Below, piece by piece: positions 29,871 to 38,938 of a DNA stretch of 64,000 nt. The translations under genes and the position numbers were made by a program. The stretch comes from Streptococcus thermophilus (GTDB taxonomy: Bacteria; Actinomycetota; Actinomycetes; Mycobacteriales; Mycobacteriaceae), in NCBI GenBank assembly GCA_900618065.1, contig UYIL01000003.1:1426001-1490000 (forward strand). Reading direction: 5' to 3'. Each line of letters begins with the position of its first letter. Within the stretch, counting starts at the first letter, position 1. The notes beneath the pieces are model-generated. The model made no database searches. It was not told where the DNA came from and worked only from the letters and a program-made list of their open reading frames with translations.

Positions 29871-31391
29871 TTGCCCTCTTTGTCCTGTCTGCTCACTGCC
29901 CGTAAAGCTGGAGTGTCGCTGGCCGTTGCCTCGACCCTATTGTTTGCCTCCGCCTGCGGCATGGGCGGCGGGCGAGACGGTTCCGCCAACGGGGACCTTG
30001 GCTCCGGCGACTACCAGGTGGTCGCGAAAGAAGATGTAGTCAACAGCATTGTCGTCGACGGTGCCGTCGCACCGATCAAGCAGGCCGGCATTTCTACCGC
30101 TATGGCAACGCCCGTGGAGAAAATCCACGTGCAGCTGGGTGACAAAGTGAAAAAGGGCCAGCTGCTGATCACCATGGACACCTCCTCCGGACCGCAGATG
30201 CAAAGCCGGGGCGCTGGGCGGGAAACGTACGATATGGATGCCGCTGGCGACCTGCGCGAGACTGTTTTGGATGCGAGCAGCACCCTCGAGAACTGCATCA
30301 AGCCGCTGCTGCCGGGCCACCAGAAACCCCGTAAGCCGTGCTCCCCGCCACCGGGACAGCCGGGACAGCCAGGCCAACCGGGGCAGCCGGGCCAGCCGGG
30401 TCAACCAGGCCGGCCGGGTCAACCAGCAAAGCCGAACAACTCTGGCCCGAGCCAGGAGGAAGTCTCGCGGGCGCTCGGTGAGGCCCACCAGCAGGGCCGC
30501 GAACAGGGGCAACGTGAAGCGCAGCAGGCTATTGAGCAACAGATGGGTGCCCAGGGTGCTCCAGGCGCCCAAGGTGCTCCGGGTGGCCAGGGTGCTCCCG
30601 GGCAGGGCATGGGCGACCCGGCTGATCCGGGCATGCAGGAGATGCTCAAGCAGCAGGAGGCTCAGGCGCAGGCGGAAGAAAGCATCCAGGAATACCAGAT
30701 GCCGGATCCGGAGATTTACGCCCCGATGGACGGTGTTGTGACCAAGATCGAGGGGGAAGAAGGCTCTCCAGCTGCGGGCGGGCTGATGACTATCTCCGAT
30801 ACGTCGCGTTACCTCGTCCGCGCCAAAGTGCGCGAATCCGATGTGGCCAACGTACGCGAAGGCAACCGCGTTACGTTCACCACCCCGGTGACCGACGACA
30901 AGGAGTTCGAGGGCCGCGTGCGCCGCGTTGCACCCATGGCCGACGGTGATGCCGCGGGCGGTGCTGAGGCTGCAGCGCGTGCTATGCAGGGCCAGGGTGA
31001 CAAGAAGGACACTGGTGTCACTTTCCCGGTTGAGATCGAGGTCACCGGTAACGCCGAGGGCTTGCGTCTCGGGGCTTCTGCGCGTGTGGAGATCATCACC
31101 GACGAAACCCGCGACGGATTGGGCATCCCGCGCGACGCGGTGTTCGACGGCAACAAGGTGCTGGTGCTCGCCCGCGAGAACGAGGATGCCACCACGGGCA
31201 CGATCGAAGAGCGCACCGTGGAGACTGGTGTGAAAAACGACACGGACATTGCAGTCACCGGCGGAGACTTGAAGGCAGGTGACGTTGTCATCGCGTGGCC
31301 GGACGACTACCGCGAGCGCATCGGTGAAGAAGTGGCGATCACCGACGAGAAGTCTGACGGTAAGTCTGCAGACAAGCCCGCTCAGGAGTAG
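29871..31391 (+). CDS. MacA/HlyD-like adapter lipoprotein with collagen-like repeats
   Basis: Periplasmic adapter subunit of a MacAB-type transporter, 506 residues. TTG at 29871 was chosen because AGGAG lies six bases upstream. The signal peptide ends in a lipobox (LLFASAC). A lipoyl-like half (about residues 40-95) precedes a central region and a second half (from PEIYAPMDGVVTKIEG) with the usual beta-barrel and a C-terminal domain. The central part normally forms an alpha-helical hairpin. Here it holds eight Gly-Gln/Arg-Pro triplets and later seven Gly-X-Y units (GAQGAPGAQGAPGGQGAPG). It is followed by the ATPase and permease genes. Confidence 0.85.
   Translation: MPSLSCLLTARKAGVSLAVASTLLFASACGMGGGRDGSANGDLGSGDYQVVAKEDVVNSIVVDGAVAPIKQAGISTAMATPVEKIHVQLGDKVKKGQLLITMDTSSGPQMQSRGAGRETYDMDAAGDLRETVLDASSTLENCIKPLLPGHQKPRKPCSPPPGQPGQPGQPGQPGQPGQPGRPGQPAKPNNSGPSQEEVSRALGEAHQQGREQGQREAQQAIEQQMGAQGAPGAQGAPGGQGAPGQGMGDPADPGMQEMLKQQEAQAQAEESIQEYQMPDPEIYAPMDGVVTKIEGEEGSPAAGGLMTISDTSRYLVRAKVRESDVANVREGNRVTFTTPVTDDKEFEGRVRRVAPMADGDAAGGAEAAARAMQGQGDKKDTGVTFPVEIEVTGNAEGLRLGASARVEIITDETRDGLGIPRDAVFDGNKVLVLARENEDATTGTIEERTVETGVKNDTDIAVTGGDLKAGDVVIAWPDDYRERIGEEVAITDEKSDGKSADKPAQE
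30354..30425 (+). repeat. Eight 9-bp repeats coding Gly-Gln-Pro
   Basis: Degenerate 9-bp units (GGN CAR CCN, one with CGG) encode six GQP, one GRP and one GQP. A second collagen-like tract follows at about 30546-30609. Confidence 0.9.
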
Positions 31392-31395
31392 CACC

Positions 31396-32151
31396 GTGAC
31401 GGAAACTCCCCCAGCGGACCAGCCGGAGCTGGTCAAGATTGATCCTGACCAGCTCATTTTCATGCGCGGCATCATCAAGAAGTACAACGAAGGCAAAGAC
31501 ACGGAGCTCACGGTGCTCCACGGCATCGACTTCGACACCAAGCAGGGTGAGTTCGTCTCCATCGTGGGCCCGTCGGGTTGCGGTAAATCGACCTTGATGA
31601 ACCTCATCGGAATGTTGGACAAGCCCACCCACGGCGGTTACGCCTTCAACGGGGAGGACGTGTTCCAGAAGAACGACACGGAGCTAGCGTCGTACCGGTC
31701 GCAGAACATCGGATTCATCTTCCAGAACTTCAACTTGGTCGGCCGCATTAATGCGCTGCAAAACGTCGCGATGCCGATGATGTACGCGGGCGTCGGCAAG
31801 CGTGAGCGTGAAGAGCGCGCCGCGGAGCTTCTCGACATCGTTGGTATGGGCGATCGCCTCACGCACCAGCCGAACGAGCTTTCCGGTGGTCAAAAGCAGC
31901 GTGTGGCGATCGCGCGCAGCTTGGCCAACGATCCGGATTTGTTGCTTGCCGACGAGCCGACGGGTGCCCTCGACTCCCAAACCGGACGGATGGTCATGGA
32001 TCTTTTCCATCGGCTTAACCGTGACTACGGCAAGGCAATTGTCTTCATTACCCACAACCCAGACCTAGCCGAAGAAACGCAGCGGATTGTGGAAATGAAG
32101 GACGGCCACGTTGTAGATGTGCGCGCAGGAGGTGCCCATGGAGCTGCGTGA
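31396..32151 (+). CDS. MacB-type ABC transporter ATPase
   Basis: A 251-residue ATPase of the LolD/MacB type. Walker A is GPSGCGKST, the signature is LSGGQKQRVAIARSL and Walker B reads LLLADEPTGALDS. GTG at 31396 lies four bases after the stop of the adapter gene, whose terminal CAGGAG codons double as its ribosome site. Its last 14 bases overlap the permease gene. With its neighbours it should move an unknown substrate (peptide, lipid or drug) out of the membrane. Confidence 0.92.
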   Translation: MTETPPADQPELVKIDPDQLIFMRGIIKKYNEGKDTELTVLHGIDFDTKQGEFVSIVGPSGCGKSTLMNLIGMLDKPTHGGYAFNGEDVFQKNDTELASYRSQNIGFIFQNFNLVGRINALQNVAMPMMYAGVGKREREERAAELLDIVGMGDRLTHQPNELSGGQKQRVAIARSLANDPDLLLADEPTGALDSQTGRMVMDLFHRLNRDYGKAIVFITHNPDLAEETQRIVEMKDGHVVDVRAGGAHGAA

Positions 32152-33436
32152 ATCAATCAACCTGGCCACAAGCAGCCTGCGCACGAATAAACTGCGCTCC
32201 ATTCTGACCCTGCTGGGCATCATCATCGGCATCATGGCCGTGATCATCATCATGACTCTCGGCCGCGGCCTGCAGAACCAGGTGATGAGCGGTCTGGAAG
32301 ACATCGGAGCGTCCCGGCACGTAGTGATGATCGCCCAAACTCCAGACGAAGAAGAAGCGATGCCGGAAGACGAGTTCTCCGGCGGCATGGACATGCCGGT
32401 CGATGAAGAATCCGACATGGTCTCTATCGACGAGCTCGGCCAGATCCGGGACCACTTCGGTGAGCGGGTCATCGGAACGGATATCTCCGAGATGGTCCCC
32501 GCGGAGACGAAATACGGTGAGAAGACAGCATCTGCCGATATCAATCCGGTGCTTGCGGATTCCTTGGGTGTTCGCGCCATCAACGTTGAATTCGGTCGGG
32601 GAGTGACGCAGCAGGACATTGACACCGAGCGTCCCGTCGCAGTGATTTCGCAGGAGCTTGTCGACGCATTCTTTGGCGGCGACGCCGCGGCCGCCCTCGG
32701 TGAGCGCATCGATGTCGAGGGCGACTCCACTGGTGTGTTCACTGTGATTGGTGTCGCTGAAGCGGAGGAGGAAAGTGCCGATAGTTTCGGCCAGATGCAA
32801 GCTTATGGTCAGGTGTACATCCCGCTGAGTTCGCTTGAGCGTATCGCTGAACCAATCGACAGCGTCAACATGTTCGTCGTGCAGACCACTGGTGATGAGG
32901 ACCCGGCCGAGTTCCGCAACGAGCTGCAAAGCTACATGGACCGCCAGTACGCGCACAACGACAACGCCGAGGCGCAAGTCATCGACATGGAATCTTCCCT
33001 CGAGGGATTCACGAAGATTTTCGGGGCCATTAGCTCGGTGATCGCCTCCATCGGTGGAATCTCTTTGCTCGTCGGAGGCATCGGCGTGATGAACGTCATG
33101 CTCATCACCGTCACCGAACGCACCCGGGAGATCGGTGTGCGTAAGGCGCTCGGCGCGACCCGCCGCGACATCCGCACCCAGTTCATCGTGGAGGCGGTCA
33201 TGGTGTGCCTGCTCGGTGGAATCATCGGCGTACTGCTCGGGGGACTGATCGGCGTGCTGTCGAGCGGCTTGCTCGGCTTCATTGAAGGGGACTCCTACGG
33301 CCCGGTGGCGTTCCCGCCGATCGGAGCGGTGGTGTTCTCCCTGTTGTTCTCTATGGGCATCGGCGTCTTCTTCGGTTTCTACCCGGCAAACAAGGCGGCC
33401 AAGATGCAACCGATCGACGCTTTGCGCTACGAGTAG
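32138..33436 (+). CDS. MacB/FtsX-type ABC transporter permease
   Basis: Permease of 432 residues. One N-terminal helix (residues 20-45) is followed by a large extracytoplasmic MacB-type domain of about 220 residues with many acidic residues. Three C-terminal helices make up the FtsX core, with the typical RTREIGVRKALGA segment after the second helix. I chose the ATG at 32138 because AGGAGG lies nine bases upstream. It completes the adapter-ATPase-permease unit; dnaE follows after nine bases. Confidence 0.92.
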   Translation: MELRESINLATSSLRTNKLRSILTLLGIIIGIMAVIIIMTLGRGLQNQVMSGLEDIGASRHVVMIAQTPDEEEAMPEDEFSGGMDMPVDEESDMVSIDELGQIRDHFGERVIGTDISEMVPAETKYGEKTASADINPVLADSLGVRAINVEFGRGVTQQDIDTERPVAVISQELVDAFFGGDAAAALGERIDVEGDSTGVFTVIGVAEAEEESADSFGQMQAYGQVYIPLSSLERIAEPIDSVNMFVVQTTGDEDPAEFRNELQSYMDRQYAHNDNAEAQVIDMESSLEGFTKIFGAISSVIASIGGISLLVGGIGVMNVMLITVTERTREIGVRKALGATRRDIRTQFIVEAVMVCLLGGIIGVLLGGLIGVLSSGLLGFIEGDSYGPVAFPPIGAVVFSLLFSMGIGVFFGFYPANKAAKMQPIDALRYE

Positions 33437-33445
33437 GATCAATTC

Positions 33446-36400
33446 ATGGCCAAAAAATCCTCCTTTGTCCACCTGCACAACCACACCGAGTTCTCCATGC
33501 TCGACGGCATGGCCAAGGTGGATCTGCTGGCGGAGGAGGTCTCCCGCCAGGGCATGCCCGCAGTGGGCATGACCGACCACGGCAACATGTTCGGTTCCAA
33601 TGCCTTCTACCGCAGGATGGTTGATGCGGGCATCAAGCCCATTATCGGCATCGAGGCCTACATGGCACCCGAGTCGCGCTTCAACAAAAAGCGCGTGCTG
33701 TGGGGCACTCCCGACCAGAAGGGCGACGACGTTTCCGCTTCCGGTGCATACCTGCACCAGACGATGCTGGCAGAGAACGCCACGGGTTTGCGTAACCTGT
33801 TCCGCTTGAGTTCACTCGCGTCCTACGAAGGGCAGCTAGGTAAGTGGCCGCGCATGGATGCAGAGCTCATCGCCGAGCATGCCGACGGCATCATTGCCAC
33901 GACAGGCTGCCCTTCCGGTGACGTGCAAACGCGCTTGCGGTTGGGCCAGTACGACCAGGCTCTTGAGGCTGCCGCAATGTGGCAGGACATCTACGGCAAG
34001 GACAATTACTTCCTCGAGCTCATGGACCACGGCCTGACCATTGAGCGCCGGGTCCGCGATGACCTGCTGCGGATCGGGCAGGCGCTGGAGTTGCCGCCGC
34101 TGGTCACCAACGACTGCCACTACGTCCTGGAATCCCAAGCGCCCGCCCACGAAGCGATGCTGTGCGTCCAGACCGGTAAGACGTTGCTAGACCCGGACCG
34201 GTTCAAATTCGATGGCACCGGCTACTACATCAAGTCCGCCGAGCAGATGCGCAACGACTGGGACGACATGGTGCCCGACGGTTGCGATAACACGCTCTGG
34301 GTCGCAGAGCGTGTCGGGGACTACGGCGAGCTGTGGGAGGAGCACCCGCACGATCGCATGCCAATTGCCACCGTGCCGGAGGGGGAGACCCCGACGACGT
34401 GGCTGCGCAAGGAAGTCCACCGCGGCCTTGATGAGCGGTTCGAGGGCAAGGAGGTACCGGAGGACTACCGCACCCGTGCCGACTACGAGATTGATGTCAT
34501 CGACATGAAGGGCTACCCATCCTACTTCCTCATCGTCGCTGAGCTGATCAAGCACGCCCGCTCCATCGGTATCCGTGTCGGTCCGGGACGTGGTTCGGCA
34601 GCGGGTTCCTTGGTGGCGTACGCGTTGACCATCACCAACATCGATCCGATGGAGCACGGTCTGCTCTTCGAGCGCTTCTTGAACCCTGAGCGCCCCTCCG
34701 CACCCGATATCGATATCGACTTCGACGACCGCCGCCGCGGCGAGATGCTCACCTACGCTGCCGAGAACTGGGGCGAGGACAAGATCGCCCAGGTGATCAC
34801 CTTCGGCACGGTGAAGACGAAGCAGGCGATCAAGGACTCCGCCAAGGTCAACTTCGGCCAGGAAGGTTTCCAGAAGGCCGACCGGATCAACGCTGCGCTG
34901 CCGCCGGCGATCATGGCGAAGGACATCCCGCTGTCTGGTATTACCGACCCGGAGCACGACCGCTACTCCGAGGCCACTGAAGTCCGTTCCATGATCGAGA
35001 CCGACCCGGATGTGGCGAAGATTTATGAGACGGCACGGGGGTTGGAAGGCGTCGTCAGGCAAGCGGGCGTGCACGCGTGTGCCGTGATTATGGCGTCGGT
35101 GCCGCTTATGGACCACATCCCGATGTGGAAGAGGCCTGCCGACGGTGCCCTGATTACCGGCTGGGACTACCCCGCGTGTGAGGCCATCGGTCTGCTGAAG
35201 ATGGATTTCCTGGGGCTGCGTAACCTCACGGTGATCGGTGACGCGATCGAGAACATTGAGAAGAACCGCGGCGAGACCATTGATCTTGAGGCTTTGGACA
35301 CGGACAATGAGGCGGTCTACGAGCTGCTGTCCCGTGGTGACACACTCGGTGTGTTTCAGCTCGACGGCGGCGGCATGCAGGAGCTGCTCAAGCGCATGAA
35401 GCCGACCGGTTTCAACGACATTGTTGCCTCGTTGGCGCTTTACCGTCCCGGCCCGATGGGTGTGAACGCGCACTGGGATTACGCGGACCGCAAGAACGGC
35501 CGCAAGCCGATCACTCCGATCCACCCGGAGCTGGAGGAGCCGCTCAAGGAGATCCTCGATGAGACGTACGGTCTGATCGTCTACCAAGAGCAGATCATGA
35601 ACATCTCCCAGAAGGTGGCCAACTACACCGCCGGCCAAGCAGACGGTTTCCGCAAAGCAATGGGTAAAAAGAAGCCGGAAGTGCTCGCCCAGGAGTACGA
35701 GAAGTTTTCCCAGGGCATGTTCGACAACGGCTACTCTAAGGCTGCTGTCGACGCTCTGTGGGGCACGATCGAGCCGTTCGCGTCCTACGCGTTCAACAAG
35801 TCCCACGCCGCTGGTTACGCGCTCGTGTCTTACTGGACGGCCTACCTGAAGGCGAACTACGCCGCTGAGTACATGGCGGCGCTGTTGACCTCCGTCGGTG
35901 ACAAGAAGGACAAGTCCGCGATCTACCTGGCTGACTGCAGGCACTTGGGTATCTCCGTGCTTCCGCCGGATATTAACGAGTCCGAAGAGACCTTCATGGC
36001 CGTGGACAAGGACATCCGTTACGGCCTTGCCGCGATCCGCAATGTCGGTGCAGAAGTGGTGGAGTCCATCATGGAGTCCCGCCGCACCAAGGGCGCCTTC
36101 ACGAACTTCTCCGATTACCTGGACAAGATCGATCTGCTGCCGTGCAACAAGCGCATCACTGAGTCGCTGATCAAGGCGGGCGCGTTCGATTCATTGGATC
36201 ACCCGCGCAAGGGTTTGCTGTTGGTTTCCGACGACGCTGTGGATTCGGTGCTGACCACGAAGAAGGCGGCCGACAAGGGGCAGTTCGACCTGTTTTCTGC
36301 CTTCGGGGGAGACCAGGAGGCCACGAACGCGTTTTCCATTGAGGTGCCTGACGACGAGTGGGAGAAGAAGCACAAGCTCGCCCTCGAACGCGAAATGCTC

Positions 36401-37003
36401 GGTTTGTATGTCTCGGGCCACCCGCTCGACGGTTTCGAGGAAGCCATCGACGCCCAAACCGACACTCCGCTGCCCAAGATCCTGGAAGGAGAGATGCGCC
36501 ACGGTGACGAAGTCACCATCGGCGGCATCATCTCCGGCGTGGATCGGCGGTACTCGAAGAAGGACGGCTCCCCGTGGGCCATCGTCACTCTGGAGGACCA
36601 CAACGGCGCGCAGGTTGAAGTGCTGCTGTTCAACAAGGTCTACGCGCTTGTGGCGCCGCAGATCGTGGAGGACAACATCATTCTGGTCAAGGCGCACGTG
36701 TCCATCCGCGATGACCGTATGAGCTTGTTCGGCGACGACGTGAAAGTCCCGGAGCTCGGACCCGGCAACGGTGCGGGTTTGCCGCTGCGCCTGACTCTGA
36801 AGACTGAGCAGTGCACGATGGACAACATCCGCAAACTCAAGCAGGTTCTGTCGAATAACCCGGGTGACTCGGACGTCTACTTGAACCTGGTCAACGGTGA
36901 CCAGTCCCAATTGATGATCTTGGGGGACCACCTGCGGGTTGAAAGATCCGGCAGCCTCATGGGCGATTTGAAGGCCGCCATGGGTGCCGGAGTCCTGGGA
37001 TAG
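33446..37003 (+). CDS. dnaE: DNA polymerase III alpha subunit DnaE
   Basis: Main replicative polymerase, 1185 residues. The order is the N-terminal PHP domain ([16 protein letters not shown]), the C-family palm with catalytic [14 protein letters not shown] near residue 415, and thumb and fingers. A helix-hairpin-helix region and an OB-fold near residues 1010-1090 follow. The length fits the DnaE1 type, which in mycobacteria carries its own PHP proofreading activity. ATG at 33446 follows a weak GGATC site. The stop is followed by a large palindrome. Confidence 0.96.
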   Translation: MAKKSSFVHLHNHTEFSMLDGMAKVDLLAEEVSRQGMPAVGMTDHGNMFGSNAFYRRMVDAGIKPIIGIEAYMAPESRFNKKRVLWGTPDQKGDDVSASGAYLHQTMLAENATGLRNLFRLSSLASYEGQLGKWPRMDAELIAEHADGIIATTGCPSGDVQTRLRLGQYDQALEAAAMWQDIYGKDNYFLELMDHGLTIERRVRDDLLRIGQALELPPLVTNDCHYVLESQAPAHEAMLCVQTGKTLLDPDRFKFDGTGYYIKSAEQMRNDWDDMVPDGCDNTLWVAERVGDYGELWEEHPHDRMPIATVPEGETPTTWLRKEVHRGLDERFEGKEVPEDYRTRADYEIDVIDMKGYPSYFLIVAELIKHARSIGIRVGPGRGSAAGSLVAYALTITNIDPMEHGLLFERFLNPERPSAPDIDIDFDDRRRGEMLTYAAENWGEDKIAQVITFGTVKTKQAIKDSAKVNFGQEGFQKADRINAALPPAIMAKDIPLSGITDPEHDRYSEATEVRSMIETDPDVAKIYETARGLEGVVRQAGVHACAVIMASVPLMDHIPMWKRPADGALITGWDYPACEAIGLLKMDFLGLRNLTVIGDAIENIEKNRGETIDLEALDTDNEAVYELLSRGDTLGVFQLDGGGMQELLKRMKPTGFNDIVASLALYRPGPMGVNAHWDYADRKNGRKPITPIHPELEEPLKEILDETYGLIVYQEQIMNISQKVANYTAGQADGFRKAMGKKKPEVLAQEYEKFSQGMFDNGYSKAAVDALWGTIEPFASYAFNKSHAAGYALVSYWTAYLKANYAAEYMAALLTSVGDKKDKSAIYLADCRHLGISVLPPDINESEETFMAVDKDIRYGLAAIRNVGAEVVESIMESRRTKGAFTNFSDYLDKIDLLPCNKRITESLIKAGAFDSLDHPRKGLLLVSDDAVDSVLTTKKAADKGQFDLFSAFGGDQEATNAFSIEVPDDEWEKKHKLALEREMLGLYVSGHPLDGFEEAIDAQTDTPLPKILEGEMRHGDEVTIGGIISGVDRRYSKKDGSPWAIVTLEDHNGAQVEVLLFNKVYALVAPQIVEDNIILVKAHVSIRDDRMSLFGDDVKVPELGPGNGAGLPLRLTLKTEQCTMDNIRKLKQVLSNNPGDSDVYLNLVNGDQSQLMILGDHLRVERSGSLMGDLKAAMGAGVLG

Positions 37004-37007
37004 AAAA

Positions 37008-37035
37008 AGCTGGCGAGCAGATCTGCTCGCCAGCT
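37008..37035. terminator. 28-bp perfect palindrome after dnaE
   Basis: Arms of 14 bp (37008-37021 and 37022-37035) are exact reverse complements. The A-run at 37004-37008 reads as a T-run on the minus strand, so it can terminate the convergent gene 37080-37511 and perhaps dnaE too. Confidence 0.7.
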
Positions 37036-37046
37036 CAGGGGGGCTC

Positions 37047-37069
37047 GGTAGCTGGCTAGGCCAGCTACC
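37047..37069. terminator. Second hairpin between dnaE and the convergent gene
   Basis: GGTAGCTGGC (37047-37056) and GCCAGCTACC (37060-37069) form a 10-bp stem with a three-base loop. Confidence 0.6.
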
Positions 37070-37079
37070 TATCACGTGT

Positions 37080-37511
37080 TTACTTCTTGAACAGAGCCTC
37101 GAACTGCTTCTTCGCAGCCGGGTTGATCTGGATAATCAGCGCGATGACCTGGGTGGACACCGTGATCAAGCCGGCGATAGCGGCGACGATGGCAGAGATC
37201 GACTCGAAGTGGTTGGAATTCAAGTACGCCTCGAGGCGGTTCAGGCCGGAAGAACCATCGGGGAAGCTGCCGCCGTTCTCCCATGGCCCCTCACTGGATG
37301 CGCCGTTCTTGTCCCAGGGGCCCTTGTCATCACTCTTGTCTTCTTCCTTATCCTCGTCCTTGTCCTCGTCCTCAGACGAGGTGTCGTTGTCGTTGTCCTT
37401 GAAACTTTCGACCTTCCCATCGTTAGCGTCATCAGCAAACGCAGGGGTGGTGGAACCGAAGATCATAGTGGCGGACAGTGCGGCGGCGATAAGGCCAGTG
37501 CGCTTCTTCAC
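37080..37511 (-). CDS. Small acidic secreted protein with hydrophobic C-terminal helix
   Basis: A 143-residue exported protein. The GTG at 37511 has GAAGGAG eight bases upstream and gives a clear signal peptide (MKKRTGLIAAALSATMIFGS) with an AFA cleavage site before DD. The mature part begins with a very acidic Asp/Glu/Lys tract, then two GPW motifs (GPWDKNG, GPWENGG), and ends in a 35-residue hydrophobic/amphipathic segment and a basic tail (FEALFKK). There is no lipobox or LPXTG. The function is not known. A small helical envelope or mycomembrane protein is one possibility. It diverges from ilvA. Confidence 0.75.
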   Translation of the reverse strand: MKKRTGLIAAALSATMIFGSTTPAFADDANDGKVESFKDNDNDTSSEDEDKDEDKEEDKSDDKGPWDKNGASSEGPWENGGSFPDGSSGLNRLEAYLNSNHFESISAIVAAIAGLITVSTQVIALIIQINPAAKKQFEALFKK

Positions 37512-37621
37512 GGGGAAAGACTCCTTCAAAACGTTCACGGGGAACGTGCATGCGACGTGCAGTAGTAGGTTTGGAAACCGCGACATAGTCTAGTCTCTTT
37601 TTCGTCAAAATCCAAGGGGTC

Positions 37622-37635
37622 TAAGATGATCTTCT
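37622..37635 (+). promoter_or_regulatory. Possible leaderless ilvA promoter (-10 TAAGAT)
   Basis: TAAGAT at 37622-37627 lies eight bases before the ilvA ATG, and no ribosome site is present between them. Confidence 0.4.
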
Positions 37636-38919
37636 ATGACTTCCACGCCTGATTTCACGCCCGTGCACGCCTCCGATATCCAGGGTGCGCAGGCTGGAAT
37701 TTCCAGCGTCATCGCGCCCACTCCGTTGCAGTTCTGCCCGCGCTTGTCGCAGCAGTACGGGGTGGAGGTGTATCTGAAGCGGGAAGACCTCCAGGACGTG
37801 CGTTCCTACAAGATTCGCGGCGCCTACTACAACATCTCCAATCTGACCGATGAGGAAAAGGCGGCCGGTGTGGTTGCGGCGTCGGCAGGAAACCATGCGC
37901 AGGGCGTGGCGTACGCCTGCCGGGCGATGGGCATCGACGGCAAGATTTTCGTGCCCAAGCGGACCCCGAAGCAAAAGCGCGATCGGATCATGGTACACGG
38001 CGGGGAGAGCGTGGAGCTCGTGCTCGTGGGCAACAATTTCGACGAGGCCGCAGAAGCTGCCCGGCGAGACGCGCAAGAACGCGGTGCGACTCTCGTGGAG
38101 CCTTTCAACGCACGCGACACCGTCATCGGCCAAGGCACCGTTGCGGCAGAAGTGCTCACGCAGCTGACCGGCTACGGAAAGTCGCTCGATTCCATTTTCG
38201 TCCCCGTCGGCGGTGGCGGCCTGATCGGTGGAATTTCCGCCTACCTGGCGGACATGTCGCCGCGCACGGCGATCATTGGTACCGAGCCGGCGGGTGCTGC
38301 TTCCTTGGCGGCCGCGATGAACGCGGGCGGGCCGGTCACGCTCGAGGCCATCGACCCGTTCGTCGACGGTGCCGCGGTCAAGCGCATCGGCGACGTCAAT
38401 TACCGCATCATCGAGGAGAATCAGGGGCGCATCCACATTGTCGACGTTGATGAGGGTGCTGTGTGCACGAGCATGCTCGACTTGTACCAAAACGAGGGCA
38501 TCATCGCGGAGCCTGCGGGCGCGCTGTCCGTCACGGCGCTTGACGAGGTCAAGCTTGCGCCGGGCAGCACAGTCGTGTGTGTTATCTCCGGCGGTAACAA
38601 CGACGTGCTGCGCTACGCCGAGATCATGGAGCGCTCCCTGGTGCACCGGGGGCTGAAGCACTACTTCCTGGTCAACTTCGCCCAGGAGCCGGGCCAGCTG
38701 CGCAGGTTCCTGAACGATGTGCTGGGCCCGGACGATGACATTTCGCTGTTCGAATACCTGAAAAAGAACAACCGCGAGACCGGTGCTGCGCTCGTCGGCA
38801 TCGAGCTGGCGCGCGCGACGGATCTCGACCCGCTGCTAGAGCGCATGGAGGATGCGTCCTTCGACTGCCAGCGTCTCATGCCGGGCACGCCGGAATACGA
38901 GTACATCGTCACGGGCTAA
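37636..38919 (+). CDS. ilvA: Threonine dehydratase (biosynthetic) IlvA
   Basis: PLP enzyme of 427 residues that deaminates threonine to 2-oxobutanoate, the first step to isoleucine. The PLP lysine is K59 in RSYKIRGAYYN, and the phosphate-binding GGGGLIGG loop is near residue 195. The C-terminal 90 residues are one ACT-like regulatory domain (HYFLVNFAQEPGQLRRF), shorter than the double domain of Escherichia coli IlvA and typical of the corynebacterial enzyme. Isoleucine feedback is expected there. It converges with treZ. Confidence 0.95.
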   Translation: MTSTPDFTPVHASDIQGAQAGISSVIAPTPLQFCPRLSQQYGVEVYLKREDLQDVRSYKIRGAYYNISNLTDEEKAAGVVAASAGNHAQGVAYACRAMGIDGKIFVPKRTPKQKRDRIMVHGGESVELVLVGNNFDEAAEAARRDAQERGATLVEPFNARDTVIGQGTVAAEVLTQLTGYGKSLDSIFVPVGGGGLIGGISAYLADMSPRTAIIGTEPAGAASLAAAMNAGGPVTLEAIDPFVDGAAVKRIGDVNYRIIEENQGRIHIVDVDEGAVCTSMLDLYQNEGIIAEPAGALSVTALDEVKLAPGSTVVCVISGGNNDVLRYAEIMERSLVHRGLKHYFLVNFAQEPGQLRRFLNDVLGPDDDISLFEYLKKNNRETGAALVGIELARATDLDPLLERMEDASFDCQRLMPGTPEYEYIVTG

Positions 38920-38934
38920 GCCAGGGAAGCCCGT
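38911..38934. terminator. Hairpin between ilvA and treZ
   Basis: ACGGGCT (38911-38917) pairs with AGCCCGT (38928-38934) across the ilvA stop codon. It serves two convergent genes; no clear T-run. Confidence 0.5.
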
Positions 38935-38938
38935 GGGG

